This document shows positions 49,751 through 58,480 of a stretch of DNA of 64,000 nucleotides, piece after piece (position 1 is the stretch's first letter; each line of letters begins with the position of its first letter). Under the pieces are notes generated by a model that searched no databases, had not been told where the DNA came from, and was given only the letters and a program-made list of their open reading frames with translations. Source of the stretch: Leishmania martiniquensis (taxonomy: Eukaryota; Euglenozoa; Kinetoplastea; Trypanosomatida; Trypanosomatidae); contig NC_090163.1 of assembly GCF_017916325.1 (NCBI RefSeq), forward strand, positions 232,501 to 296,500, given 5' to 3'. The position numbers and the translations under genes are program-made.

Positions 49751-51187
49751 TTAGGTGCATCGGCGTCTCTTTCCTCCAAAAAGCCTTTCTTGGACTTCTC
49801 TCTTGACCGTCGCTTCTTCTGCTGAAAGAATATATGGTAAACACTTCTCATCCCCGCTTGCATCAAGAAAAATAGTTGTCATCTCTACAAAGCTGTCGTC
49901 ATCCTCAGACTCAAGATGCAAGTCTGGAGGAGTGAAGGCGCACCACTCACCCATTTTGTCCTTCACAGGGCTCTCTGAAGCCACTGAGCAGAACGGGAAA
50001 ATATCTCTCATGCTAATTGCGCTATAGTTCATCTCGAAGAACGGAGGTAGCATACAACCAAGGGAGGGACACCTTTCTTTTTGTGCACGGTAGGAGATTC
50101 TATTAAAAATTTCGTCACTGCTAAGCACTGATGCCCGCTGCACGTACCTCGGCAGCTGTGGTACTTCGACACCCTTTAGGTCGAATCGATAATCTAGACA
50201 TCTTCCATCCGTTACTTCGGCCACGGTATCCAAAAGCTTGTAGATGGATTCTGCCTTGCTTGCAGTGTAGCGGTAATAGGTAAACGCATTTAGACACGCT
50301 AGAAATGCACAACACATTACATTAGCCGACTCATTCATTTTCACCTTTGAGTTGACTGCATCATGAAATATCGTTTCCAGCTGGCGGAAAAACGAGTGAA
50401 AGACAAGACAGCTACATAGCTCTGGCTCTCCAGCTGCGTGAAGGTTGAAACCAGCAGCTTTCGTTCCATGCAAATCACTGCTCGTTTTGGATGCGATTTC
50501 CTGGCGAAAGCTCACTGCGCACTCAATAGCCCGGTCGTAGTGCTCTTGGTACGTGTCTATCGCAAGAGAATGACCTGCAAGAGAGGTGCACAAGATTGAA
50601 CAAACATTACACCATACAGAAAGTAGCACACCTTTGGAGTCAGCTTGCATTTTTATTGCATGAATACCTGTATCGCAGGCGCTTCGCTTGCTCAGCAGTT
50701 GCCTTACACTGCTCTTCCCCAATGCCTCTTCGACTTTAGAGCATGCGTCTAGCCAAAGGCGGCTTATTCTCGCCGGAAACCCGAGAGCAGTGCTTGCCCA
50801 TAAATCGAATGTCGTTGATGAGATGATGACGCCAGCTTTTTCAAAAAGAATACGATGTAGCAAGGCCGCTAAGAGTGCGGGAATGAGTAACGGTTTTTCC
50901 AGAATGTGAAACGGCTTCCGTTGCTGCACGTGCCTTTCGTCAATCAGTCGCGTCTCCTCGCAAATGTGCCCCACTGTCCTTTCGATATCGCCGCCAGGCA
51001 GTAGAGAGTCAAACAGCACCAGTGGCAGCAGCCCGTTCGTATCATCATACCTCGCCTCCACTAGGTGCTTGCTAGGCTTGGTGAAGTACTCGTTAACTAA
51101 AAAAGCGGCAAAGTCAGCTTGCTTATGGTATTCTGGAACTACGCGATCCTCGATATGCAAATCATCGCCAGTTGAAAAGAAAGCCAT
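49751..51187 (-). CDS. Hypothetical protein, first gene of the minus-strand unit
   Basis: 478 residues from MAFFSTGDDLHIEDRVVPEY (ATG 51187); the frame extends to a GTG at 51304. It is a mixed alpha-type soluble protein with helical stretches such as LEKPLLIPALLAALLHRILF, SRLWLDACSKVEEALG and IDTYQEHYDRAIECAVSFRQ, and a C-terminal basic cluster FGGKRRRCT that could act as a nuclear signal. Many cysteines are scattered but no zinc-binding spacing is clear. I recognise no domain. As the gene closest to the strand-switch region on this side it would be transcribed first in the unit. Codon usage is AT-richer than in distal genes. Confidence 0.75.
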   Translation of the reverse strand: MAFFSTGDDLHIEDRVVPEYHKQADFAAFLVNEYFTKPSKHLVEARYDDTNGLLPLVLFDSLLPGGDIERTVGHICEETRLIDERHVQQRKPFHILEKPLLIPALLAALLHRILFEKAGVIISSTTFDLWASTALGFPARISRLWLDACSKVEEALGKSSVRQLLSKRSACDTGIHAIKMQADSKGVLLSVWCNVCSILCTSLAGHSLAIDTYQEHYDRAIECAVSFRQEIASKTSSDLHGTKAAGFNLHAAGEPELCSCLVFHSFFRQLETIFHDAVNSKVKMNESANVMCCAFLACLNAFTYYRYTASKAESIYKLLDTVAEVTDGRCLDYRFDLKGVEVPQLPRYVQRASVLSSDEIFNRISYRAQKERCPSLGCMLPPFFEMNYSAISMRDIFPFCSVASESPVKDKMGEWCAFTPPDLHLESEDDDSFVEMTTIFLDASGDEKCLPYILSAEEATVKREVQERLFGGKRRRCT

Positions 51188-51579
51188 CGTATTCGTGAAA
51201 TCTGCACAGCGAGGCCCTTTGAAAGACCGACAGCCTATCGGGATGCTGATTGTAGATTCTAAAAGGTATGCCAAGAAGGAGATGAGAGAGTAGAAAGTAG
51301 ACACCGAGCATAAGGCCGGGGGGTACTTCCATGTCTGCGTATGTGTGTTTGCGGCGTGTGTTTGGGGGGGAGATACGGCCAGCAGGTGTGCAGTTCTCCT
51401 CTACATCAGATACTGCTTAGCAAGCTGTCGAAAAAGCAGCTGTATTCACTAGTTTAACTGATGAGAGATGGGGCACGTAAGAGGGGTATTGTTTTTTTTG
51501 CCGAGCAGAGCGTGCATCCGCATGTTTGTGTCTTTTCTGTTGACAGGTAAGTTTGTTCGCGAGACCCAGCAGCCCATGC

Positions 51580-51995
51580 CCCCACCCTAACAGGAGCGCG
51601 AATGAATGAAAGGGTTGGGGAGAAAGGGGTGAATTTCAGCTTAGGTTCAGGAAAAAGGTGGGGGTCTAGGAAGCAACCCCTTCACTTTCACTCAAGCGTG
51701 CAGCCCGACGCTGATGGATATCAGGAAGCTACCCAGCCACCTTATGTACGTGCTCTGTAGCCTCACGGGGGCTGTAAAGGATTATATGAAACCCGAGCGG
51801 CTGACGGGGCAACGAGCCAGGCGTACTGCCAAGTGCGAAGAGTTTTATGGCACCCTGGTGCACCCGACCCATATTTACGGCCCATTTCAAACCGCTCCTC
51901 ACCTGATCACCATTTTCCCTGGGTGTTGCGATCTAGTATTGCTCCCACGGCAGGCTGTTGACTACACCCCTGCTCAATGCAGATGATGCTCTTCC
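51580..51995 (+). mobile_element. Candidate degenerate SIDER-type retroposon in the strand switch
   Basis: A complex block unlike the surrounding simple sequence. Phrases such as GTGCTCTGTAGCCTCACGGG, CGGCTGACGGGGCAACGAGC, CCAGGCGTACTGCCAAGTG and CACCCGACCCATATTTACGG resemble Leishmania SIDER2 sequence as I remember it, with many C-to-T-like differences suggesting decay. A 90-residue plus frame (51714-51986) covers it but has no protein features. SIDER assignment needs an alignment. Confidence 0.4.
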
Positions 51996-52063
51996 CATAT
52001 CAGAGCTCTTTCTTGAGCAAGAATATGCCACCTATCAGCTCTACGCGTCCTCATCTTCTTTTT

Positions 52064-52065
52064 AG
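52064..52065 (+). promoter_or_regulatory. Candidate spliced-leader acceptor AG for the 189-aa gene
   Basis: The pyrimidine tract GTCCTCATCTTCTTTTT ends in AG here, 141 nt upstream of ATG 52207. It is the first acceptor of the plus unit. Confidence 0.6.
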
Positions 52066-52206
52066 TGGTTTGGACAGGTGAGTAATCAAATCGCGGGGTA
52101 TTTGCGTGAGTACTGTACGCATTCGCTTCACAAAGCACCCGAAAAAGCCCTCCTAAGTCTCTTTCTGCCTATTCAACGAAAGAACCGTGAAGGTGAGTCT
52201 GAAGTC

Positions 52207-52776
52207 ATGAGCTATAGTCGGTGCGCCGGTGCCACCTCAGAGGGGAAAAGCGACATGTTTGTCACCTCGTTAGATATATTTAGTAGGCCATCTTGTGCTG
52301 ACCCCCATAGAACTCATATCAGCGTTGATGCGCCTCCGGCTCTCGCGACCTCGGTACAAGGGCCGCTTGGAAAGCCGCATGTTAGTTTTGTGTGTCCTAC
52401 TGTGCGTAAATTAGATAGTTGTGAAGATCCTGTTGCTCTCGATAAGTCCTCGGTATGTAAGCTGAAACGTTTTTCGTCGCTGAGCGCCTTCACTGCTGCG
52501 AATTCGGTGCTTGACTTTTTGCAAGAAAACCTGGGAGCTGCAGTACTTCCAGTCGATGAGGTAAACAGAGAGGTATTGCAACAGAGGCGTAGATCTTTTT
52601 TCGACTCTCTCTTTACTGTCGAAGAGCATGCTCGAACAGCTCTCCCATGCCGATTTTCTACCAACGACATTGACAACCTGTTTCGCAGCACCGCTGAAAA
52701 AGGCGTCAGCTCGACAGAGTCATATAGAAATCGACTAGCGGCACTTCATCAACTTCGGTCGACTCTAGACTGCTGA
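52207..52776 (+). CDS. Hypothetical protein, first gene of the plus-strand unit
   Basis: 189 residues from MSYSRCAGATSEGKSDMFVT (ATG 52207). The frame is open back to a GTG at 52078 with readable sequence (GYLREYCTHSLHKAPEKALL), so an upstream non-ATG start or a 5' end change cannot be excluded. The C-terminal half looks structured and helical: SAFTAANSVLDFLQENLGAA, VNREVLQQRRRSFFDSLFTV, RFSTNDIDNLFRSTAEKG and SYRNRLAALHQLRSTLD. No known domain recognised. AT-richer codon usage, as in its neighbours. Confidence 0.62.
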   Translation: MSYSRCAGATSEGKSDMFVTSLDIFSRPSCADPHRTHISVDAPPALATSVQGPLGKPHVSFVCPTVRKLDSCEDPVALDKSSVCKLKRFSSLSAFTAANSVLDFLQENLGAAVLPVDEVNREVLQQRRRSFFDSLFTVEEHARTALPCRFSTNDIDNLFRSTAEKGVSSTESYRNRLAALHQLRSTLDC

Positions 52777-53038
52777 GAATACATCTGTAGCTTTCGCTCA
52801 CTCTACGATAAGAGGGTGAAAAGCAGGAGAATGTGATTAATACTGAAGTGGGCTGCGCCAGTAACTCGCTGTATTTTGCACGGTTCAAAGAAAAAGCGTT
52901 TTTATTGGGGGAGCTCGTGCTTTGAAAGGTGCAGAATTGGGATACTTTGTGGTGTTCGACACTGTGGCCCAGAAGGTAGGAAAGAAACCTTAGCCTGCAG
53001 ATATGTGATGTGCATTATTTCCTGGTTGCCTTTGTAGC

Positions 53039-53040
53039 AG
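53039..53040 (+). promoter_or_regulatory. Candidate spliced-leader acceptor AG for the TUTase-like gene
   Basis: A T-rich tract (53016-53036) ends in GTAGCAG here, only 11 nt before ATG 53052. An alternative CTGCAG at 52995-53000 would instead place two short upstream ATGs (53003, 53008) in the leader. Confidence 0.45.
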
Positions 53041-53051
53041 GCTATTTATTC

Positions 53052-54710
53052 ATGCGCACATTAGTCCTCCTCTCAATTGCTCTAGACGTTCGTCTCTTTT
53101 GCGGTCCTACCTTTCCCAGAGTCCTCGCAGAAAAAATGCGCAGGTTTTTTGTTCCGCGCTGCCTCGAGTTTACACGTGCCCTGCACATTCCATGGAAGTC
53201 AAAGCTACCCTTACCGAGCGATCTGAGGTGGCATGGGCTAGGCCAAGCAGTCGTTGATCTTGCCAGGTCCTGTGATACTGGAAAGGCTGCATTTGAAGAA
53301 TGTTGCGTGGCACGAGAGCAGTTGGAGTCCATTGTACAGTCTATGGGCTATGATATGTCAATTTACATTTTTGGTGGCCTTGTCACGACAGGGTTGTTCG
53401 AGGTTGGAGGAGATGTCGATTTTGTTGGAATTCTCGACATCGAGCCTGGCTTTGCGGAAGCGGGCGAAATACTCAGACGGACTTCGGGTACATTGCGCCG
53501 TCTCGGGCTGCGATCCCGCGTGTATCCGAAAGCTCGCGTACCTGTTATAAAGGCTGATCGAGTGAGTCGTAGTCTTCCAGGCTCACCGTTCCACAGCTTG
53601 TCTTGCGATGGAATTTTCCAGTTTAGCAGGCAAGTGAACTATGCTGAGGCAGAGAGTTTCACAAGTCGAGTCCGATCAAATTACAACGCGACATCTGTTG
53701 AGTGGAATAGCTCATATCAGTTTGCAACAGTTCAGTTCACGAATACATCGTCTCTTGTATACGCGCTTGCCAACCTGCGGGCACACAATGAGGTGGAAAT
53801 TCCACTTCGACTTCCTGTCGATGCGCGCTATGGGCCAGAAGTGTACAGATTTCCTTTTGATTTCTGCCTTTCCTCGACTGGGTTGCGGAGCTCACACTTG
53901 CTTGGCGAGGCTTTGGCTGAGCATGCATACTCGCGACATCTGCTTCTAGTCCTCAAAAAGTGGGGCCGTGCAAGTGGCATTATCAACTCCATCGATGGGC
54001 TTTTGGCCAGCTACGCCTTGACGGTGATGGTGGCGCACTTCCTGTCGCTTGTACAGGCGATCCCAAAAGTCACAGCTGCAAAGCTGAACGAGGGAGCCAA
54101 GGCCTTGAGTCCCAATTCGGAGTATCGCCCCCTAGAAGAGGCGCGTTCAGATGCTGTGGCGGAGGTCGGCTACTTGCTTGCTACATTTCTCGAGTACTAT
54201 GGGTGCGCGTTCGACTACGAGAAACGGGTTGTGTGCACGACGAACATGGCTTTGACGAAAGCAACGATGCAGTGGGACAAAGATAGTGGCACCATCGGAA
54301 AGCCTCCATTTTTTCACTTTGCCATTAAGGATCCATATGGCTTGGACAATATTGCTCGCAATCTCGACCTCGAGGCTACAGCATATGTTCGTAAAGCTCA
54401 CCATCTGGCACTGCAAACAGTGATGGACGAACTTCATAATCCGACTTTTCTTCTCTCGACGCTCACCAAAAACCCTCGAAAGCCCCCCCGTTTAGTGCGC
54501 TCTCTGAGCGACCGTGGCATCCACTCTGAATCTATCCCTTCCGAGCAGCTGGAGGCTCGGCATGCACTGAGCAGACTCCAGTTTCAGCAGCGGAAACGAT
54601 CAATGGAGGACCTTGGTGAGAGGGCGGTAAAGAACAAAAAAAATCAGAGCACAGCATCTGATGTCACAAAAAATGTTCTAGGGTGGATTCGGAACGACGG
54701 TATTTTGTAG
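53052..54710 (+). CDS. TUTase-like RNA nucleotidyltransferase (pol beta superfamily)
   Basis: 552 residues from MRTLVLLSIALDVRLF (ATG 53052); the GTG at 53010 is not used. Catalytic core: YIFGGLVTTGLFEVGGDVDF (about 105-124) with metal ligands D121 and D123, and the third carboxylate in FPFDFCLSS (D270). A poly(A)-polymerase-associated-like stretch follows, INSIDGLLASYALTVMV (about 311-327), matching the nucleotide-binding N-S-x-x-L-x-x-Y-x-L pattern of terminal uridylyltransferases. The N-terminus (hydrophobic then basic) could target mitochondria. Length and spacing suggest a minimal TUTase such as MEAT1, a kinetoplastid mitochondrial enzyme, but I cannot separate it from other TUTases by eye. 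C-terminal 60 residues are basic and disordered. Confidence 0.83.
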   Translation: MRTLVLLSIALDVRLFCGPTFPRVLAEKMRRFFVPRCLEFTRALHIPWKSKLPLPSDLRWHGLGQAVVDLARSCDTGKAAFEECCVAREQLESIVQSMGYDMSIYIFGGLVTTGLFEVGGDVDFVGILDIEPGFAEAGEILRRTSGTLRRLGLRSRVYPKARVPVIKADRVSRSLPGSPFHSLSCDGIFQFSRQVNYAEAESFTSRVRSNYNATSVEWNSSYQFATVQFTNTSSLVYALANLRAHNEVEIPLRLPVDARYGPEVYRFPFDFCLSSTGLRSSHLLGEALAEHAYSRHLLLVLKKWGRASGIINSIDGLLASYALTVMVAHFLSLVQAIPKVTAAKLNEGAKALSPNSEYRPLEEARSDAVAEVGYLLATFLEYYGCAFDYEKRVVCTTNMALTKATMQWDKDSGTIGKPPFFHFAIKDPYGLDNIARNLDLEATAYVRKAHHLALQTVMDELHNPTFLLSTLTKNPRKPPRLVRSLSDRGIHSESIPSEQLEARHALSRLQFQQRKRSMEDLGERAVKNKKNQSTASDVTKNVLGWIRNDGIL

Positions 54711-55099
54711 TCAGCTTTTCTCAAACGCACATCAGCTTGAAGGTAATAGGTTCGACAAGTATTCTGCACTTGAGCTTCCCTTCCTTTAGGCGTTTCTAGC
54801 CCATGGCAAGCTAAACAAGTCCAGTGGACTTTCCCCCTCGGCCACTGAAACAAAAAAGACTAACCTGATATATGTACATCGCTCCTCGCCTTGCCTATCA
54901 GAGCATGCGCCTCGCGAAGTAGAGACGCCTCTCCTCTGCAACATGGGTGGATAATTCGAGATTGCCCACCTTTTGAAGCTGCTTCTCTCGTCACACTTCA
55001 TCACTCCTTTTCCGGTTTATCGCTTCTCATTTGCTTCTCAGTTGCTGCAGAGCTCCCTCGCGCGTCGGGCTTACCTGACCACTCCAGACGGCTATCGGA
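54711..55099. other. Short intergenic spacer
   Basis: 389 nt; 3' UTR of the TUTase-like gene and 5' flank of the phosphatase gene, including the acceptor at 55040-55041. Nothing else seen. Confidence 0.5.
55040..55041 (+). promoter_or_regulatory. Candidate spliced-leader acceptor AG for the phosphatase gene
   Basis: A long pyrimidine-rich stretch (55000-55039, ending TTTGCTTCTC) precedes this AG, 58 nt upstream of ATG 55100. Confidence 0.6.
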
Positions 55100-56989
55100 A
55101 TGGAGTCGATCCTGGCCTCTTTGGAGTGGGAGGGTGAGGCGCTGCCGCTACCTGGATCGCACAGCAAGCTTCCCGAGGACGGGGCCCCACCTTGGCAGTG
55201 TATCAGCGAGGTTGTTCCTGGTCTGTACCTCGCTTGTGCCTCGGAGATGGCCGATAAGACAAAGTGCGCCGAGATGGGAATATCTCTAGTGATTAGCATG
55301 TGCAGCGAAGATGATGTCACCAAGTACCGCGTCTTTGAGAAGGGCGAGAACGCAGAATGGGCGTTTTGCAGGCTTAATTCACAGGAAAACTTTCTCTGCG
55401 AGTTAAGCTGCTACGTGCGTGCTGCGGTGACTACATTAAAAGCGCAAAGAAAGGTGTTTGTTCTCAGTATTGCAGCAGAGGATACGCCTTCCTACAATAT
55501 TGATCATCATTTTTTAGAGTGTGCGGTGCTTATTGAAATTGTTCTGCGGTCGAGGAAAGGCTACGAGACGGTTGCCGAGGAGGATTATGCAACTGTTCCA
55601 GCAGTAGCAGTGCATTGCATGGTTGGCGTGAGCCGGTCGGCCTCCATTGTCGCTGCCTACGTCATGAAGAAGTATGGTGTGTCCCTCGGTGACGCATTGC
55701 GTTTAATCCGCTGCACGCGCCCGGTAATCCAGCCGAATCTAGGATTCCAGCGGCAACTCTCCATTTGGGAAACTCTCCGAAGCTATCGCATCGTTGACGA
55801 ATGGTCGGCTAAGGTACTTGCTCTGCAAGCAAGGACCAAGTCAAACCTTGTCGAGGTAGCGAGCACAATATTACCAACTATCGTACGAACAAACAAGTGT
55901 GAAAGTGAGCGCCGCTACTTCGGCTTGTTCATCAGAAATGCTGAGCCGACCGAAGCGGAGCTGCATGCTGTATACCGGGAGCTTCGCTCGGTTGTCGCGG
56001 CGGATGTCGACAGTGATGTTTATACAGATATTCCCAACTACTTCAGCTATGTTGCCGAGGTCGTGTGCAGCATCGATAGCGCCGTGCCAGCACTTCTGCA
56101 GTACGCCACGGACTTTTGCGACTCACCCGTCTGCAGCGACGCGTTCTATTACCGCTCAGTGAAAGACATGGCGCGGTCCGGTTTTGAAAAAGACACCGTG
56201 GACACTGTTCGCGGCTTTAGCTCTCTTTTTGAAGCCATCTACCTCAAGCACCTCTGCGTTCGCGACTCTAGCCACCCGTCGGCTTTGAGCCCGAGTGCGG
56301 GCAGCGCGGAGTTGCCATCAGGGTGCGCGCTTTCATTTCCTTTCTTGTTTCTTGTGGCGCCGTACGCAGAGGGGTTCGTGCAAGTTAACGAGTGGAACGC
56401 TTTGGCGGATGAATTCTCGATGACTGGCGACAGGCTAAGCGACACTGACCTTTGGCGGCTGAAAAGCAAGACGCTGCGCATGTTTCTTCAGTTCTTCTTC
56501 CAGTCTTCATGCGCTACAGAAGGATGTAGCGCGACACAGAGCTACACCAAGCTTGGCTATTTGCAAAACGATGCTGAGGTGGCGACGTTCAGGGCAGTGG
56601 AGTCGTATGTGAAGAGCGGGCGTGCTTCCGTCGCCTCGTTGGAGAGCGTCTCGGCGATCTCTCAGCCAGCGGAAGACCATGTCGCGTTTCTCCTTGTATG
56701 TAAAACTCTGAGCGGCATTCTGGCCTTTCGCCTCCTTTTGGAAGCCGCTGAGCAGTTCCTGTGGCAGACATACGGCCCGCGACTAGGAGATAGTGCGTCG
56801 CTGGCTGACGAGCTTCTGCCGCTACCTGTGATCTCTGCTGCGGTCACGTCACTGGAAAGCGCGTACACGGCGGTGCATTCCAAATCATGTAAGGCTGGCT
56901 ATTTCTTCAAAGGTGAGCTTTCAAGTCTTTTGGAGACTGGGGTCTTGAATCCTGCCGGTGTGGTGACGCTCTTTCAAGCCCAGTCGTAG
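55100..56989 (+). CDS. Dual-specificity phosphatase with long novel C-terminus
   Basis: 629 residues from ATG 55100. Residues about 35-230 form a DSP domain: ISEVVPGLYLACASEMADKT, MGISLVISMCSE, a likely general acid D128 in AEDTPSYNIDHHF, and the active site VHCMVGVSRSASIVAAYVMK (171-190; C173, R179 of HCxxGxxRS), then GVSLGDALRLIRCTRPVIQP and NLGFQRQLSIWE. Family reaction: hydrolysis of phospho-Tyr and phospho-Ser/Thr. About 25 extra residues (150-170) separate the acid loop from the P-loop. The remaining 400 residues are alpha-helical and match nothing I know. Codon GC is higher than in the two genes to its left, so the AT-rich zone ends near here. Confidence 0.9.
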   Translation: MESILASLEWEGEALPLPGSHSKLPEDGAPPWQCISEVVPGLYLACASEMADKTKCAEMGISLVISMCSEDDVTKYRVFEKGENAEWAFCRLNSQENFLCELSCYVRAAVTTLKAQRKVFVLSIAAEDTPSYNIDHHFLECAVLIEIVLRSRKGYETVAEEDYATVPAVAVHCMVGVSRSASIVAAYVMKKYGVSLGDALRLIRCTRPVIQPNLGFQRQLSIWETLRSYRIVDEWSAKVLALQARTKSNLVEVASTILPTIVRTNKCESERRYFGLFIRNAEPTEAELHAVYRELRSVVAADVDSDVYTDIPNYFSYVAEVVCSIDSAVPALLQYATDFCDSPVCSDAFYYRSVKDMARSGFEKDTVDTVRGFSSLFEAIYLKHLCVRDSSHPSALSPSAGSAELPSGCALSFPFLFLVAPYAEGFVQVNEWNALADEFSMTGDRLSDTDLWRLKSKTLRMFLQFFFQSSCATEGCSATQSYTKLGYLQNDAEVATFRAVESYVKSGRASVASLESVSAISQPAEDHVAFLLVCKTLSGILAFRLLLEAAEQFLWQTYGPRLGDSASLADELLPLPVISAAVTSLESAYTAVHSKSCKAGYFFKGELSSLLETGVLNPAGVVTLFQAQS

Positions 56990-57641
56990 TCAGGTCTCCT
57001 CTCATGATTGCTTTGCATGTGCTTCTCCAGTGCATGTCGAGCTTGCCACTCGTTGTGTCGCGGCTCTCTCGCTGAGTGGGAGAAAGATGATTCCTGCTCG
57101 ACTGCCGACATCGATCCCTGCTCTCTAAATGGCTATCCGAAAAATAAGAAGCAGCAGCATGACGGCGTGTGCAAGCGTTCACAGCTGTAGGCTGCTCGAC
57201 ACTCCCTCCTCACCTCATGGAGCGATTCTAGTCTAGCGGTGCCGCCAAGGAAAAGAGCAACGCAAAGGTGCAAAGGGCTTCCGGGTCAGACCACGGGACG
57301 CGCAAAAGAGCAGCTTAGGCGTCTGGTACAGCCGATGCGTGTGCACCTTCCCCCTTCCATCGAGGACAGAACTGTTGCCCATTTGATTCATGTCTCCGCT
57401 TCCTCACTTCATCCTTTCTTCTCCCTCTCATTGCTTACCTTGTGTGGCGCGCAAACATATCGGGCGATCGACTAACGTTGCAGAGGGGATATCCACGCAC
57501 GTGAATACTCTTTTGCTGCCTTTTCACGGTTTGCCCTGATCGCGAGCCTGCCTGGCGAAGTGAGGAGACGAAGAAGGCAGCGCCCAACAACGTGCGTACG
57601 CAACAGGAACCGCTTCGGCTTCTGAGCAGTACTAGATACGA
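56990..57641. other. Intergenic spacer
   Basis: 652 nt with no supported gene; contains the pyrimidine tract 57402-57440, a GACTAAC branch-point-like sequence and the acceptor at 57482-57483. Confidence 0.45.
57482..57483 (+). promoter_or_regulatory. Candidate spliced-leader acceptor AG for the EF-hand gene
   Basis: First AG after the pyrimidine-rich 57402-57440, with GACTAAC just before it resembling a branch site; 159 nt upstream of ATG 57642. Confidence 0.5.
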
Positions 57642-58103
57642 ATGCCGGAGTTTAATGCGATATGCTCGACATTTTTTCGCAAGTACTTCGACATTTTTGA
57701 CCGAGACAAGATTGGGCGTGTGCGAAATGACGACCTCGCCACGTTGATCCGCGCCTGCGGGGCTACCCCCTTAGAGGCCAACATCGAGGATCTTAAAGCC
57801 ATCGCAGACCCAAGTCGCCGTGGCAGCTTCAGCTTTGACGATTTCTGCGCGGCACTGAAGAGGGCCTTTTCGGAATCGGTCTCTGCACAGGATGTTCGCA
57901 ATGCATTTCGTAGCTTTGACCCCGACAAGCGCGGCTTCATCAGCCCGCATGAACTCCGCTACTTTCTCACCACCATGGGCGATGTCCTCACCACCGAGGA
58001 GATGAATGAATTAGTGGAAGAGATGCGCTCCGAGATGGACATGGAAGGCAACCTTCTCTTGGCCGACAGCATCTACAAAATGACTCCGGAAATGTACCGC
58101 TGA
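57642..58103 (+). CDS. Calmodulin-like EF-hand protein
   Basis: 153 residues, the size of calmodulin, centrin and troponin C. Four EF-hand units are spaced as in calmodulin: FFRKYFDIFDRDKIGRVRND (11-30), LKAIADPSRRGSFSFDDFCA, VRNAFRSFDPDKRGFISPHE and a degenerate MRSEMDMEGNLLLADSIYKM. Loops 1 and 3 keep acidic residues at positions 1 and 3, but position 5 is not acidic (I, R) and loops 2 and 4 are poor, so calcium binding is probably weak or absent in most. Possible roles include flagellar, cytoskeletal or myosin/dynein light chain; the family (calmodulin superfamily) is clear, the exact member is not. Confidence 0.88.
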   Translation: MPEFNAICSTFFRKYFDIFDRDKIGRVRNDDLATLIRACGATPLEANIEDLKAIADPSRRGSFSFDDFCAALKRAFSESVSAQDVRNAFRSFDPDKRGFISPHELRYFLTTMGDVLTTEEMNELVEEMRSEMDMEGNLLLADSIYKMTPEMYR

Positions 58104-58339
58104 TTTTCTTCCCGGTGCTCACACAGAGCAGGAGCGTAGCGCTACACCTCCTGCAGCGTTACTACAGCTACCCTATCTCTCCCTACACATTTAAGCGAAG
58201 TGGTGAGATGAGGCTGGCACGCATTTTACCTTTTTTTCTTTCTTGCTTCGTGCTGGCGATGTACAGAGCGATTTCTCATCTCCTGAAGGCGAAAAATGAA
58301 ACAGTAGCGAACGAGAAACATATCGACACTATCAGGTTT

Positions 58340-58480
58340 GCACAAGAAGCAGAGGCTCCCTGGCTCTATGCCACCCCTCAGGGCTCAGCCTCGCCGAGAG
58401 GCCTGGCGCTGCAGTATGGGACCCGGGCCACGCGTGCGCCAGGAGCGCGGAGGCCGCACCTACTTGCCCAGCCTTACCCC
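58340..58480 (+). mobile_element. Possible SIDER-like remnant
   Basis: A GC-rich block with AGAGGCCTGGCGCTGCAGTA, TGGGACCCGGGCCACGCGTG and CGCCAGGAGCGCGGAGGCCG that contrasts with flanking AT-richer UTR. Resembles SIDER2 text from memory and lies in a 3' UTR in gene orientation. Confidence 0.3.

Larger units (their letters stand above)
51188..52206. promoter_or_regulatory. Divergent strand-switch region (bidirectional Pol II start region)
   Basis: All supported genes to the left are on minus and all to the right on plus, so this kilobase is a divergent strand switch. In Leishmania such regions are known to carry H3 acetylation and to initiate transcription both ways without TATA promoters. 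Contents: TG-rich sequence and a G7 run near 51343-51371, a T8 run near 51491-51498, an AGGTAAGT sequence near 51545-51552, a complex GC-rich block (51580-51995) and a plus-strand splice acceptor at 52064-52065. No gene is supported inside. Confidence 0.85.

Noticed and set aside
51714..51986. 90-residue plus frame in the strand-switch region
   Set aside because: Coincides with a possible retroposon remnant; no protein signature.
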